Source of the DNA: Pseudomonas fluvialis
GTDB taxonomy: Bacteria > Pseudomonadota > Gammaproteobacteria > Pseudomonadales > Pseudomonadaceae
Assembly (NCBI RefSeq): GCF_002234375.1
Contig: NZ_NMQV01000004.1
Location: forward strand, 62,001-126,000
Direction: 5' to 3'
Length of the DNA stretch: 64,000 nucleotides
The first letter of the stretch is position 1. Each line of letters begins with the position of its first letter. The notes beneath the pieces were generated by a model. It was not told the DNA's origin and did no database searches. It was given only the letters and a program-made list of their open reading frames with translations. Position numbers and translations under genes: made by a program. Shown one piece after another: positions 20,270 to 30,233 of the stretch.

Positions 20270-20296
20270 AACGCCCCGCATTGCGGGGCGTTTTCT
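20270..20296 (+). terminator. intrinsic terminator after secreted modular protein gene
   Basis: A 10-bp stem AACGCCCCGC/GCGGGGCGTT with a 3-base loop, followed by TTTTCTTT. It lies 25 bases past the stop at 20245 and immediately before the convergent rsmD stop, so it may also act on the opposite strand, although there the 3' side is less T-rich. Confidence 0.9.
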
Positions 20297-20899
20297 TTAG
20301 CGCGTCACGCGGCGGCGCCACAGGGCGTAGTAGACCTGGCCGGTGTGCTTCTCACGATGCAGCTGCCAGGTGTCGGGCAGTGCCAGGCTTGAGGGAGCGC
20401 TGGCGCTTTCCGTGTAGATCCAGGCGTCGTCGGCCAACCAGCCACGGCTTTCCAGCAGCAGACAGGCGGGTTGCAGCAGGTCGAGCTGGAAGGGCGGATC
20501 AAGAAAGGCGATGTCGAAGGGCTGTGCCGGCTGTTCGGCCAGGTAGCGCAGGCTGTCCTGCTGGAGCACCTGGCCGCGTGTGCAGGCCAGCGTATCCAGA
20601 TGCCCGCGCAGGCTGCGCGCGGCGCCTGTGTCGAGTTCCAGAGCCAAGCCGGCGCTGGCCCCGCGGGACAACGCTTCGAGAAACACTGCACCGCTGCCGG
20701 CAAAGCACTCCAGCACCCGTGCGCCTTCGATGTAGGGCGCCAGCCAGTTGAACAGGGTTTCCCGCACCCGGTCCGGGGTCGGGCGCAGGCCGGGCGCTTC
20801 GGGAAAGGCAAAGCGCCGTGAACGCCATTCGCCGGCGATGATGCGCAGCTGTCCCTGGCCACCATGCGCCGTGCTGCGAGGTTTTGCCGGGCGCGCCAT
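20297..20899 (-). CDS. rsmD: 16S rRNA (guanine-966-N2)-methyltransferase RsmD
   Basis: A 200-residue SAM-dependent methyltransferase that forms m2G966 in 16S rRNA during 30S assembly. RIIAGEWRSRRFAFP near residue 20 and LRPTPDRVRETLFNWL are family signatures. LECFAGSGAVFLEALSRGA near residue 65 is the SAM loop, and FLDPPFQ near residue 130 is the catalytic DPPF/Y motif. Its ATG overlaps the stop of the upstream M16 gene by one base (TGATG), so the two are translationally coupled. Confidence 0.96.
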   Translation of the reverse strand: MARPAKPRSTAHGGQGQLRIIAGEWRSRRFAFPEAPGLRPTPDRVRETLFNWLAPYIEGARVLECFAGSGAVFLEALSRGASAGLALELDTGAARSLRGHLDTLACTRGQVLQQDSLRYLAEQPAQPFDIAFLDPPFQLDLLQPACLLLESRGWLADDAWIYTESASAPSSLALPDTWQLHREKHTGQVYYALWRRRVTR

Positions 20900-22395
20900 C
20901 AGTGTGCCCGGCCCGGCTGGTTGCTGCTCTCGCTGCTGCTGCCGGGCTCCGGCAGAGGCTGTTGAGCCACCTGTGGCCCGGCGGTGACTACCACCAGGCG
21001 CTGCGGGTCGAGATGGCGGGCCATGGCTTCGCGCACCTGCTCGCGGCTGAGTGCCTGAACCTGCTCCATGAAACGCTCCATCTGGTCCAGCGGCAGGTCA
21101 TAGAAGGCCATGGCCGCCAGCTGGCCGACGATGTCCGCGTTGCTCGCTGTGCTCAGCGGGAAGCTGCCGGCCAGTTCGCGCTTGGCACGCTGCAGTTCGG
21201 CGGCAGTGGGGCCTTCGTTGAGGAACTGTTGCAGTTGTTCACGAATCAGCTGCAGCGTGCCGTCGGTCATTTCCGCGCGGGTCTGCAGGCTGATGCTGAA
21301 CGGACCGGCCACCTGCATCGGGCTGAACGCCGAGTACACGCCGTAGGTGAGGCCGCGTTTCTCGCGGATTTCCTCCATCAGCCGGCTGCCGAAGCCGCCG
21401 CCGCCGAAGATCTGGTTGCCCAGGTAGAGGGCCGGCCAGTCCGGATGGTTACGGGGAATACCCAGTTGCGCGAGGTTGATGTGGGTTTGCGCGGAAGGGT
21501 AATCGATGTGCTGCTGGCTGGCCTCCGGCGCGTTGGGGGCGGCAACCGCCGGCAGCGCCGGGCCGGCCGGCAGGGCGGCGGAAACCTGTTCGGCAATCGC
21601 TTCGGCCTCGCTCCGGCTGAGGTCGCCGACCAGCGCGATCACTGCATTGCCGGCGCTGTAGGCGCGGCGATGGAAAGCCTGCAGCTGCTCACGGCGCAGC
21701 GGCGGGATGCTCTGCGCGGTGCCTTCACTGGGGTGGGCGTAGGGGTGGTCGCCATACAGCGTGGCCATCAGCGCCAGGCTGGCCAGCTTGCCGGGGTTGT
21801 GCTGGTACTGCTCGAAGCTGCTCAGCAACTGGTTCTTGATGCGTTGCAACGGCTCATTGGGGAAGCTCGGCTGGCCGATCACCTGGCTGAAAAGGGCCAG
21901 GGCTGCCTCACGCTGGGTGGCTTGGGTAAGGCTGCGCAGGCTGACCACCGCCATGTCACGGTAGGCCCCGTTGCTGAACTGCGCGCCGAGGTCTTCGAAG
22001 GCCCGGGCAATCGCGTCGGTATCCATGCCCGGTACGCCTTCGTTGAGCATGGCATTGGTCAGCACGGCCAGACCCGGGTATTCGCCGTCCTGGCTGCTGC
22101 CGGCGGCGAAGGTCAGGCGCAGGTCGAACATCGGTAGTTCCGGGGCGGCGACGAACAGCACCCGGGTGCCGCTGGACGTGCGCCAGTCTTCGATATGCAG
22201 GGTGCGCCGCGCCGGCGTACTGTTGTTCAGCTCGGCCAGGCTTTGCAGGCCGACGCTGGCTGGCTGCTGGGCGGCGGCCGGGGTCGCCGGTGCTGGCGTG
22301 GGAGCGTTGCGGTTGGCGAGGATGGTCAGGCCGCCAATGGCCAGCACCATGATCAGGCCGAGCAGGCCGGCCCGCAGGTTCTTGCGCTCACTCAT
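20899..22395 (-). CDS. M16 family peptidase-like protein, zinc site lost
   Basis: A 498-residue envelope protein with an N-terminal membrane anchor (residues ~10-27, LLGLIMVLAIGGLTILA) and an Ala/Pro linker. The insulinase/processing-peptidase fold follows. At the place of the HXXEH zinc motif it has LTNAMLNEGVPG, lacking both histidines and the glutamate in register, so it should not be a peptidase by itself. It overlaps the catalytic M16 gene by 8 bases, suggesting a heterodimer like mitochondrial processing peptidase subunits. The C-terminus is polar and rich in serine. The substrate is unknown. Confidence 0.88.
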   Translation of the reverse strand: MSERKNLRAGLLGLIMVLAIGGLTILANRNAPTPAPATPAAAQQPASVGLQSLAELNNSTPARRTLHIEDWRTSSGTRVLFVAAPELPMFDLRLTFAAGSSQDGEYPGLAVLTNAMLNEGVPGMDTDAIARAFEDLGAQFSNGAYRDMAVVSLRSLTQATQREAALALFSQVIGQPSFPNEPLQRIKNQLLSSFEQYQHNPGKLASLALMATLYGDHPYAHPSEGTAQSIPPLRREQLQAFHRRAYSAGNAVIALVGDLSRSEAEAIAEQVSAALPAGPALPAVAAPNAPEASQQHIDYPSAQTHINLAQLGIPRNHPDWPALYLGNQIFGGGGFGSRLMEEIREKRGLTYGVYSAFSPMQVAGPFSISLQTRAEMTDGTLQLIREQLQQFLNEGPTAAELQRAKRELAGSFPLSTASNADIVGQLAAMAFYDLPLDQMERFMEQVQALSREQVREAMARHLDPQRLVVVTAGPQVAQQPLPEPGSSSESSNQPGRAH

Positions 22396-23740
22396 GGCTG
22401 TTCTCCTGCGGCAGGATGTGCGCGACGACCATGCGCTCGCGCTGGAAGAAGCGTTGCGCGGCGGCCTGGATGTCGGCGCCAGTGACTTCGCTGAGGGCCT
22501 GCAGGTCGCTGTCGATCAGCCGCCAGGACAGGCCGACGCTTTCCAGTTGGCCGATGCTGTTGGCCTGGCTGCTGATCGAGTCGCGCTCGTAGACCAGGCC
22601 GGCAATCACCTGGGCACGCACGCGGTTCATCTCTTCCTCGCTGGGCGGCTGTTCCTGCAGGGCGTGCAGCTCGCGCCATAGACCGGCCTCGGCTTCGGCC
22701 AGGGTCTTGCCGGTCTGGCTGTTGGGGGTGGCGCTGAGTACGAACAGGCTGTCGCCGCGGGTGAAGGCGTTGTACCAGGCGGAGGCGCCGCTGACCAACT
22801 GGCTGCCGCGTTCCAGGCGTGCCGGCAGGCGGGCACTGCTGCCGCCATCGAGCAGCGCGGCGAGCAGGCGCAGGGCGTGTACGCTGCGTGCATCCTCGCT
22901 GGTGGCCAGGCCCGGCACGTTGAAGCCCATCAGCAGGCTCGGCAACTGGGTTTTGAGATACAGAGTGGTGCGCCGCTCGCCGGGGGTGGCCAGTTCCAGC
23001 GGTGGCTTGGCCGCCGGCAGCGGTTTGCCGGGAATGCGCGCGAAGAAGCGCGTGACGAGCTTTTCCACCTGGTCGCGCTGCACGTCGCCGACGATCACCA
23101 GGGTGGCGTTGTTCGGCCGGTACCACTGCTGGTACCAGGCACGCAGGTCATCCACCTGCATGCGCTGCAGGTCGCTCATCCAGCCGATGGTCGGGTTGCG
23201 GTAGCCGCTGGCGGGAAAGGCCAAGGCCTTGAAGCGTTCGTAGGCCAGCGCGCTGGGCCGGTCGTCGGTACGCAGGCGGCGTTCTTCCTTGATCACTTCG
23301 ATTTCCCGGGCGAACTCGTCGGCGGGCAGCTTGAGGCTGGCCAGGCGGTCGGCTTCCATTTCCAGGGCCACAGCCAGGCGATCGCTGGCCAGCACCTGGT
23401 AGTAGGCGGTGTAGTCGTCGCTGGTGAAGGCGTTTTCCTCGGCGCCCAGTTCGCGCAGGATGCGCGACGATTCGCCGGGGGCGAGCTTGGCACTGCCCTT
23501 GAACATCATGTGTTCGAGGGCGTGCGACAGGCCGGTGAGGCCGGCGCTTTCATAGCTGGAGCCGACCCGATACCACAGCTGGCTGACTACCACCGGGGCA
23601 CGGTGATCCTCGCGCACGATGACCTTGAGGCCATTCTCCAGCTGGAACTCATGGGTGGGCTGGGCACTGCTGGCCAGGCTCAGGCTGCTGACCAGGCAGA
23701 GCAGGCAGCCGGCAAGGGCGCGGTGGACAAGGTTGGGCAT
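22388..23740 (-). CDS. M16 family zinc peptidase, catalytic subunit
   Basis: A 450-residue exported metallopeptidase. The signal peptide is residues 1-~27 (ending SSA). The inverted zinc motif is HALEH with His73, Glu76 and His77, followed by the third ligand region EIEVIKEERRLRTDD about 75 residues later. The second M16 half-domain completes the protein. The next gene, a zinc-less paralogue, overlaps its 3' end by 8 bases, and rsmD follows. Likely role: periplasmic degradation or processing of peptides, with the paralogue as partner. The natural substrate cannot be read from sequence. Confidence 0.92.
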   Translation of the reverse strand: MPNLVHRALAGCLLCLVSSLSLASSAQPTHEFQLENGLKVIVREDHRAPVVVSQLWYRVGSSYESAGLTGLSHALEHMMFKGSAKLAPGESSRILRELGAEENAFTSDDYTAYYQVLASDRLAVALEMEADRLASLKLPADEFAREIEVIKEERRLRTDDRPSALAYERFKALAFPASGYRNPTIGWMSDLQRMQVDDLRAWYQQWYRPNNATLVIVGDVQRDQVEKLVTRFFARIPGKPLPAAKPPLELATPGERRTTLYLKTQLPSLLMGFNVPGLATSEDARSVHALRLLAALLDGGSSARLPARLERGSQLVSGASAWYNAFTRGDSLFVLSATPNSQTGKTLAEAEAGLWRELHALQEQPPSEEEMNRVRAQVIAGLVYERDSISSQANSIGQLESVGLSWRLIDSDLQALSEVTGADIQAAAQRFFQRERMVVAHILPQENSHE

Positions 23741-23815
23741 GGCAAGGCCTTTTTATTCGGTAAGCGGACTCTCAGGCTGGCAACCCTACGGACCAGCCTG
23801 GCTAAGAGTGCCTGA

Positions 23816-23841
23816 GCCGACGGCAGGTTCCCGCCGTCGGC
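23816..23841. other. hairpin in the gap between M16 gene and DUF4105 gene
   Basis: A perfect 9-bp inverted repeat GCCGACGGC/GCCGTCGGC with an 8-base loop, in the 222-bp space between divergent starts. No T-run follows on either strand, so it is not a classic terminator. It could be a regulator site or leader structure. Nothing else convincing was seen in this gap. Confidence 0.4.
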
Positions 23842-23962
23842 AAGTCGGGCAGGGATTCTAGCAGGCTGTGCAAAGGCCTTGGCCAGACCAGCCTGTCGCA
23901 CGGCGCAGCGTTTATCATGCGCGGCGGTGCTGCCCTGGCAGCGTGTGTTGAGTGTCCTTTCT

Positions 23963-25903
23963 ATGCCTGGCTTATTGCGTGTCTTGCTGCTGCTCGCCTG
24001 CCTGCCGGCCCAGGGTGCCTGGGCGCTGCAGTTGCAGCTGGAGGCCCGCGGCCTGCATGCCCAGGCGCGCGCGGTCAGCGAGCGTCTGCTGGAGGACAGC
24101 CTGGCGCACTTGCCGCCGAGCTTTCGCCAGCGTCTGGCGGGCAAGGTCAGCGTACGCTGGTCGACCACGCTGCCGGACGAGGCGTTTGCCCGCGCCGATG
24201 CCTGGCGTGCGCGTATCGAGCTGAATGCCCGGCTGCTGCCCGCGCTGCTCGCCGATCCACAGCAGCCGGCGCGCGGCCGGCATGCCAGCCTGGAGCTGGA
24301 GCTGCAGGCCACCGTGCTGCACGAACTGGCCCACCTGTATGACCGTGCCCGCTACTGGACACCGGCCGAGCGGCGCCTGCACAGGCGTTGCCGGCAGCAA
24401 CTGGCCAGCCTGGGGGCGGTAGGCTTGCCGGGCGAGTGTCGTGGGCAGACGGCGCGCCGCTATACGCTGAGCGATCATCCGCGCCTGCTCGACCTGGCCG
24501 GTTGGCCGCAGGCGGTGGGGCAGCGGGGCGCGCGCGAGGCGTTCAACGGCCAGCAGGCGCGCAGTGTCGACCGTTACGAGCTGAGCCATCCACGCGAGTT
24601 CTTCGCCGTGAACTTCGAGCATTTCCTGCTCGACCCGCAGTATGCCTGTCGCCGCCCGTCGCTGGCCGCACTATTTGCCGAGCATTTTGCCTGGCAGCCA
24701 CCCCGGCAGGCAGCCTGTGCAAAGGGGTTGGCCTACCTGAATGCCGGCAGCGATTTTGCCCGCGCGCCCTTGGCGCGCCTCGACCCGGCGCGCCTGTACC
24801 GGGTCGACTACCTGCTGGCCGAGGGCAACCAGCAGTGGGCCAGCCGCTTTGGCCACAGCATGTTGCGCCTGGTGCTCTGTGCGCCGGGGCGGGCACCGGG
24901 CGAGGACTGCCTGCTGGATGTCGAGCATCATCTGGTGCTGTCGTTCCGCGCCTATGTGGACGACGTGCAGTTGTCCAGCTGGGGCGGGCTGAGTGGCGCC
25001 TATCCGTCGCGGCTGTTCGTCCTGCCACTGGCTCAGGTGATCGATGAATACACCCGCGTCGAGCTGCGCAGCCTGCAGTCGGTGCCGCTGCGTCTGAGTG
25101 CCGGCCAGCGCCGGGCGCTGCTCACCCGGGCGCTGGAACAGCACTGGAGTTACGACGGGCGCTACTTTTTCATCAGCAACAACTGTGCGGTGGAAACGCT
25201 CAAGCTGTTGCGCAGCGGTACGGCTGATCCGCGTCTTGCCGATCTGGACAGCCTGCTGCCCAACGGGCTGCTGCAGCTGCTGGTGGCGCGTGGTCTGGCT
25301 GATCCCTCGGCGCTGGCCGAGCCGCGCGAAGCGGAGCGCCTGGGTTATCGCTTTGCTTCCTACCGCGAACGCTATACCCAGCTGTTTGCCGGATTGCAGG
25401 CCGACTGGGGGTTGCCATACGGGCAGGTCGAGGACTGGCTGGATGCTCCGCCGACCCAGCGCCAGGCCTGGTTTGCCCGCGCCAGCCTGCGGCAAAGTGC
25501 TGCCCTGCTGGTGCTCGAACAGGCCGCCCGCCGGCGTCTGTTGCTACGCGTGCAGGATGAACTGAAACAGCGCTACCTGAGCGAGTCGCCCGAGGCGCTG
25601 GCCCCGCTCGGCGAAGGCCTGCAGCGCCTGCTGCAGCAGAGTGGCTTTCTCAGTCGTCCGGCGGAGCTGCTGGGCACGCAGGGCTACGGCCTGCCACAGG
25701 ACGAGGAATGGCAGCGCCTGGCCGAGCACAGCGCGCAACGCCAGGCACAGTTGCAGCAACTGGCCGGGCAGCTGGATGCCGCGTTGCTGCAGTTGCTCGA
25801 CCCGGCGCAACGGGCCGAGCTGGCGGCGCAGGACGCCAACCTGCGTGAGCTGTCGGCGCAGTTGCGCCGCCTGCAGCGTGGCGCGGGTGGCCTGCGCCTG
25901 TAG
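23963..25903 (+). CDS. DUF4105 (Lnb-like) envelope protein with HELAH metal motif
   Basis: A 646-residue exported protein. The signal peptide is residues 1-~21 (LLACLPAQGAWA). Residues ~25-280 include VLHELAHLYDRA with HELAH at 120-124, a zincin-type metal motif. Residues ~285-430 form the DUF4105 domain, related to the N-terminal periplasmic domain of Lnb lipoprotein acyltransferases and to NlpC/P60-like folds: RFGHSMLRL near residue 298 gives the histidine and SNNCAVETLK near 406 the cysteine. The C-terminal ~200 residues are helical and Q/L-rich. The chosen ATG (MPGLLRVLLL) begins the signal peptide; the in-frame start at 23879 adds nothing plausible. Its exact reaction is unknown. Confidence 0.8.
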   Translation: MPGLLRVLLLLACLPAQGAWALQLQLEARGLHAQARAVSERLLEDSLAHLPPSFRQRLAGKVSVRWSTTLPDEAFARADAWRARIELNARLLPALLADPQQPARGRHASLELELQATVLHELAHLYDRARYWTPAERRLHRRCRQQLASLGAVGLPGECRGQTARRYTLSDHPRLLDLAGWPQAVGQRGAREAFNGQQARSVDRYELSHPREFFAVNFEHFLLDPQYACRRPSLAALFAEHFAWQPPRQAACAKGLAYLNAGSDFARAPLARLDPARLYRVDYLLAEGNQQWASRFGHSMLRLVLCAPGRAPGEDCLLDVEHHLVLSFRAYVDDVQLSSWGGLSGAYPSRLFVLPLAQVIDEYTRVELRSLQSVPLRLSAGQRRALLTRALEQHWSYDGRYFFISNNCAVETLKLLRSGTADPRLADLDSLLPNGLLQLLVARGLADPSALAEPREAERLGYRFASYRERYTQLFAGLQADWGLPYGQVEDWLDAPPTQRQAWFARASLRQSAALLVLEQAARRRLLLRVQDELKQRYLSESPEALAPLGEGLQRLLQQSGFLSRPAELLGTQGYGLPQDEEWQRLAEHSAQRQAQLQQLAGQLDAALLQLLDPAQRAELAAQDANLRELSAQLRRLQRGAGGLRL

Positions 25904-25908
25904 CGCCG

Positions 25909-28900
25909 TTAGCTGCGCTTGCCGCGCAGGCGCTCACTGGCGCGTTCGACCAGCAGGTAGAACATCGGGATGAGGAAGGTCGCCAGCAGCGTGGCCGCCA
26001 GCATCCCGCCGATCACACCGGTGCCGATCGAATGGCGGCTGGCCGAGCCGGCGCCGCTGCTGATGGCCAGCGGCACACAGCCGAGGATGAAGGCCAGCGA
26101 GGTCATGACGATCGGCCGGAAGCGCAGTTTTGCTGCCTCCAGCGCCGACTCGAACAGCCCCTTGCCCTCGTCGCGCAGCAACACGGCGAACTCGATGATC
26201 AGAATGGCGTTCTTCGCCGCCAGGCCGATCAGGGTGATCAGGCCGACCTGGAAGTACACGTCGTTCTGCAGGTCGCGCAGCCAGACAGCGAGGATGGCGC
26301 CGAACACCGCGAAGGGCACGGCGGTCACCACGGCCAGCGGCAGGGTCCAGCGCTCGTACTGGGCGGCGAGGATGAGGAACACCATGATCAGGCCGAACAC
26401 GAAAGCCAGGCTGCCTGAGCCCTGGGTAGCCTGTTCCTGGTAGGCCGAGCCGATCCAGGCCAGGCTGTAATCCGCGCCGAGTACTTCGTCGGCGACTTCC
26501 TGCATGGCTGCCAGCGCCTGCCCGGAGCTGTAGCCGGGGGCCGGGCCACCGAGCAGCTTGGCCGCCGGATAGACGTTGAAGCGCGCGTAGGTGTCCGGGC
26601 CGAGGATACGGCGTACCTTGATCAGACTGGTCAGCGGGATCAGCTCGCCGCTGCTGGCCGAGCGCACGTAGACCTGCGACAGGTCGTCCGGCTTGCTGCG
26701 GAACTCGGCTTCCGACTGCAGGCTGACCTGCCAGATCCGCCCGTACAGGCTGAAGTCGTTGACGTAGTAGCTGCCGAAGGTCGACTGCATGGCGGTGAAC
26801 ACATCGCTCACCGCGACGCCCAGCGCGGCGGCCTTGGTGCGGTCGAGGTCGATGTAGTACTGCGGCACGTTGGCGCTGAAGGTGCTTTGCAGACCGGCCA
26901 GCTCCGGGCGTTTCTGCGCGGCGGCGAGGAAGGCCTGGACCTTGGCGGCCAGTTGCTCGGTGCCGGCGCCGGCGCGGTCCTGGATGAAGCCTTCGAAGCC
27001 GCCGGTGGTGCTCATCCCGGAGATCGGCGGCGGGTTGAACGAGAGCACCATGCCATCCTTCTCGGCCATGCCCATGCCCATGATTTCACGGGTCAGGTTG
27101 CGCGCATCCAGTTCCGGCGTGGTGCGCTCCGACCAGTCCTTGAGCGGCACGAAGGACACCCCGGCGTTGGTGCGCTGGCCGAAGGTGAGAATGTCGAAAC
27201 CGGCGAAGGTCACCACGTTATCCACTGCCGGATGCTCCATCAGGCGCTGGGTGAAGTCGCTGGTCAGCGCATCGGTACGGCTCACCGAAGCGGCCGGCGG
27301 CAGGAAGTAGGCGTTGATCACATAGCCCTGGTCCTCTTCAGGAACCAGCGAGCCAGGCACCCGGCCGAATAGCTCGAAGGTCAGCAGCAGCATGCCGCCG
27401 AACAGCAGCAGGCCGAGCAGGGCGCGCTTCAGGAAGAACGCCACGCCGGCGCTGTACAGCGCCGTGGCGCGGTCGAACAGGCGGTTGAACAGGCGGAAGG
27501 GTGCGGCGGGTTGCTCATGCGTTTCCTTGAGCAGCAGGGCGCACAGGGCCGGCGACAGGGTCAGCGCAACGATCCCGGAGATCACCACCGACACGGCGAT
27601 GGTGATGGCGAACTGTTTATACATTTCCCCGGCCAGGCCGCCGAGGAAGCCCACCGGGACGAACACCGCGCAGAGCACCAGGACGATGGCGATGATCGGT
27701 CCGGTGACTTCCTCCATGGCCTTGATCGCCGCGCTGCGCGCATCGAGTTTCTGGGTGCGCATGACCCGCTCGACGTTCTCGATGACCACGATGGCGTCAT
27801 CCACCACGATACCGATGGCCAGCACCATGCCGAACAGGGTCAGCAGGTTGATCGAGAAACCCAGCAGGTACATGCCGGCGAAGGTGCCGACCAGCGACAC
27901 CGGGATGGCCAGTACCGGGATCAGCGTGGCCCGCCAGTTCTGCAGGAACAGGAAGACCACCAGCACTACCAGCAGCAGGGCTTCGAAGAAGGTCTTTACC
28001 ACCTCGTCGATGGAGATCTGCACGAACTTGGTAGTGTCGTAGGGAATCTTGTAGGTCATGCCCTGGGGGAAACGCTGCGCCAGGCGCTCCAGCGCATCAC
28101 GCACCGCGCTGGCGGTGTCCAGGGCATTCGCGCCGGGTTGCAGGAACACGCCGAAGGCGGCGTTCTGCTGGCCGTTCAGCGAGGTGACCAGCGAATAGTC
28201 CTGGGCCCCCAGTTCGATGCGGGCGACATCCTTGAGACGCAGGCTGGCGCCGGTCTGGTCGGCCCGCAGGATGACCTGCTCGAACTCCTTGGGGTCCTTG
28301 AAGCGACCCTGGGTGGTCACTGTATAGGTGAAGTCCTGCGGCGTGGGCAGCGGTGCCTGGCCGAAGCTGCCGGCGGCGAACTGCGCGTTCTGCTCGCGGA
28401 TGGCACGCACCACGTCGGCCGGGCTGAGGTTGTACTGGGCCAGCTTGTCCGGGCGCAGCCAGATGCGCATGGAGTAGTCCTTGGAGCCGAACTGGCGGAC
28501 GTCCCCTACGCCGGGCAGGCGCTTGAGTTCATCGATGATGTTGATCAGCGCGTAGTTGGAGATGAACACCGGGTCCTGCGAGTTATCCGGCGAGTACAGG
28601 TTGATCACCTGGAGAATGTCCGAGGACTTCTTCTCCACCTTGACGCCCTGGCGGCGTACTTCCTCGGGCAGCTTGGCCAGCGCGGCCTGTACCCGGTTGT
28701 TGACGTCGATGGTCGCCTGGTCGGGGTCGGTGCCGACCTGGAAGTAGGCGGTCAGGCTCATGGCGCCGCTGCTGGCCGAGTTGGACAGCTGGTAGATCAT
28801 GCCCTCGACGCCGTTGATGCTTTGCTCAAGCGGCGCAGCCACGGTCTCTGCGATGACCTGCGCACTGGCGCCGGGGTAGGCGGCGCTGACCTGTACCTGG

Positions 28901-29025
28901 GGCGGGAGGATCTGCGGGTACTGGGCCACCGGCAGGCTGCGCATGGCAGCCAGGCCGGCCAGCACGATGACCACCGAGATGACCGTGGCGAATACCGGGC
29001 GGTCGATGAAAAAGCGGGATATCAC
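25909..29025 (-). CDS. RND (HAE1 family) efflux pump inner-membrane subunit
   Basis: A 1038-residue proton-driven multidrug efflux transporter. The N-terminal [19 protein letters not shown] is TM1. [16 protein letters not shown] near residue 405 carries the paired aspartates of the proton relay in TM4. Large periplasmic loops and a second set of six TM segments follow. I choose the GTG at 29023-29025 ([10 protein letters not shown]) because GAGGAG lies 8 bases upstream and family proteins start there; an ATG 27 bases upstream lacks this support. The membrane fusion protein gene lies just upstream. No outer-membrane channel gene is present, so it must borrow one. Confidence 0.94.
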   Translation of the reverse strand: MISRFFIDRPVFATVISVVIVLAGLAAMRSLPVAQYPQILPPQVQVSAAYPGASAQVIAETVAAPLEQSINGVEGMIYQLSNSASSGAMSLTAYFQVGTDPDQATIDVNNRVQAALAKLPEEVRRQGVKVEKKSSDILQVINLYSPDNSQDPVFISNYALINIIDELKRLPGVGDVRQFGSKDYSMRIWLRPDKLAQYNLSPADVVRAIREQNAQFAAGSFGQAPLPTPQDFTYTVTTQGRFKDPKEFEQVILRADQTGASLRLKDVARIELGAQDYSLVTSLNGQQNAAFGVFLQPGANALDTASAVRDALERLAQRFPQGMTYKIPYDTTKFVQISIDEVVKTFFEALLLVVLVVFLFLQNWRATLIPVLAIPVSLVGTFAGMYLLGFSINLLTLFGMVLAIGIVVDDAIVVIENVERVMRTQKLDARSAAIKAMEEVTGPIIAIVLVLCAVFVPVGFLGGLAGEMYKQFAITIAVSVVISGIVALTLSPALCALLLKETHEQPAAPFRLFNRLFDRATALYSAGVAFFLKRALLGLLLFGGMLLLTFELFGRVPGSLVPEEDQGYVINAYFLPPAASVSRTDALTSDFTQRLMEHPAVDNVVTFAGFDILTFGQRTNAGVSFVPLKDWSERTTPELDARNLTREIMGMGMAEKDGMVLSFNPPPISGMSTTGGFEGFIQDRAGAGTEQLAAKVQAFLAAAQKRPELAGLQSTFSANVPQYYIDLDRTKAAALGVAVSDVFTAMQSTFGSYYVNDFSLYGRIWQVSLQSEAEFRSKPDDLSQVYVRSASSGELIPLTSLIKVRRILGPDTYARFNVYPAAKLLGGPAPGYSSGQALAAMQEVADEVLGADYSLAWIGSAYQEQATQGSGSLAFVFGLIMVFLILAAQYERWTLPLAVVTAVPFAVFGAILAVWLRDLQNDVYFQVGLITLIGLAAKNAILIIEFAVLLRDEGKGLFESALEAAKLRFRPIVMTSLAFILGCVPLAISSGAGSASRHSIGTGVIGGMLAATLLATFLIPMFYLLVERASERLRGKRS

Positions 29026-29093
29026 GTCAAACGCTCCTCGCTGCCGTACCACGACAGCACGGCGCCGGCCCTGGGCCGGCGCGTTCTGGGAAA

Positions 29094-30233
29094 TTACTCA
29101 GCCTGCTCGCGCACGGTTACCGGGGCAGCGGGACGCACCCGCGGCAGGCCTTCGACGATCACTTTGTCGCCGGCCTGCAGGCCGCTGTCGATCAGCCAGC
29201 GGCCATGGCTGGTGCGTCCGGCCTTCACCGGGCGGATCTGCGCCAGGCCCTGTTCGTCGACGATATACACGAAGGTGCCCTGCGGGCCCTGGGCCACCGC
29301 GCGTTCCGGCACGCTCAGCGCATTGCGTTGGCTGATGCCCTTGATCAGCACGCGGACGAACTGGCCTGGCAGCAGTTTCTGTTCGGGGTTGGCCACCACG
29401 GCGCGTGCGCTGACCGTGCCGGTGCCGCGGTCGACCAGGCTGTCGGTGAAGTCGACCTTGCCTTCCAGCGGGTAGAAGGAGCCGTCACCGAACTGCACCT
29501 GAGCCAGCAGCTGGCCATCGTTCGGCAGCATCAGGTTGCCGCTTTGTACCGCGGAGCGCAGGCGTTCGGCCTCGCGGTCCGGGTAGGCGAAGTTGACGTA
29601 GATCGGGTCGAGCTGGGTGATGTTCGTCAACAGGCTGGAGTTGGGGTCGCCAGCGACCACCAGGCTGCCCTCGGAGCGGGTTTCCTTGCTGGTGATGCCG
29701 GAGATGGGCGCCTTCACCGTGGTGTAGTCGAGGTCGATCTGTCGTGACAGGACCTCGGCTTCGGCCGCCTGGATATTGGCCTTGCTCTGTTCGAAGCTGG
29801 AAATGGCGTTATCCAGTTCGCTTTCGCTGGCGTAGCCCTTCTTCTGCAATTCGCCGATGCGCTTGAGGTTGCGCTCAGCCTGGCGGAAGCGCGCCTGCTC
29901 CTGGGCCAGGCTGGCCTTGGCGCGGGCCAGGGCGGCGGCATAGGTGCGTGGGTCGATGCGAAACAGCACCTGACCCTGCTTGACGGCGCTACCTTCCTGG
30001 TAAGTACGCTCCTGGAGGATGCCGCTGACCTGTGCGCGTACCTCGACCTCGCGGTAGCCGGCGGTGCGCGCGGCGTATTCGAAGACCAGCGGCTGGTCGG
30101 CAGGCTGTACTACCTCGATATGTACTTCAGGCGGCGGCATGTCGCCACCCGGACCGGCGGCCAGGCTGGTCAGCGGCAGGCCCAGGGCCAGGCAAAATAG
30201 CGCTGTGGCGGCGCGATGATGAATCAGTGGCAT
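29094..30233 (-). CDS. RND efflux periplasmic adaptor (membrane fusion protein)
   Basis: A 379-residue periplasmic adaptor linking the RND pump to an outer-membrane channel. The signal peptide is residues 1-~25 ([11 protein letters not shown]) with no lipobox cysteine, so unlike AcrA/MexA it does not look lipidated. The barrel-sandwich and alpha-hairpin regions are visible ([20 protein letters not shown] near 55, [17 protein letters not shown] near 165), followed by beta-barrel and membrane-proximal domains. The ATG at 30233 begins the signal peptide; the longer open frame to 30305 does not. It is the first gene of the adaptor-pump operon, 68 bases before the pump's GTG. Confidence 0.92.
   Translation of the reverse strand: MPLIHHRAATALFCLALGLPLTSLAAGPGGDMPPPEVHIEVVQPADQPLVFEYAARTAGYREVEVRAQVSGILQERTYQEGSAVKQGQVLFRIDPRTYAAALARAKASLAQEQARFRQAERNLKRIGELQKKGYASESELDNAISSFEQSKANIQAAEAEVLSRQIDLDYTTVKAPISGITSKETRSEGSLVVAGDPNSSLLTNITQLDPIYVNFAYPDREAERLRSAVQSGNLMLPNDGQLLAQVQFGDGSFYPLEGKVDFTDSLVDRGTGTVSARAVVANPEQKLLPGQFVRVLIKGISQRNALSVPERAVAQGPQGTFVYIVDEQGLAQIRPVKAGRTSHGRWLIDSGLQAGDKVIVEGLPRVRPAAPVTVREQAE

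Noticed and set aside
18323..20281. 652-codon open frame on the minus strand
   Set aside because: Longer than the plus-strand gene it covers, but lacks a plausible protein character (T, R, H, Q-rich). The plus-strand gene has a signal peptide, Shine-Dalgarno, domain repeats and a terminator.
27511..29475. 654-codon open frame on the plus strand
   Set aside because: Antisense to the RND pump and adaptor genes, which are unmistakable.
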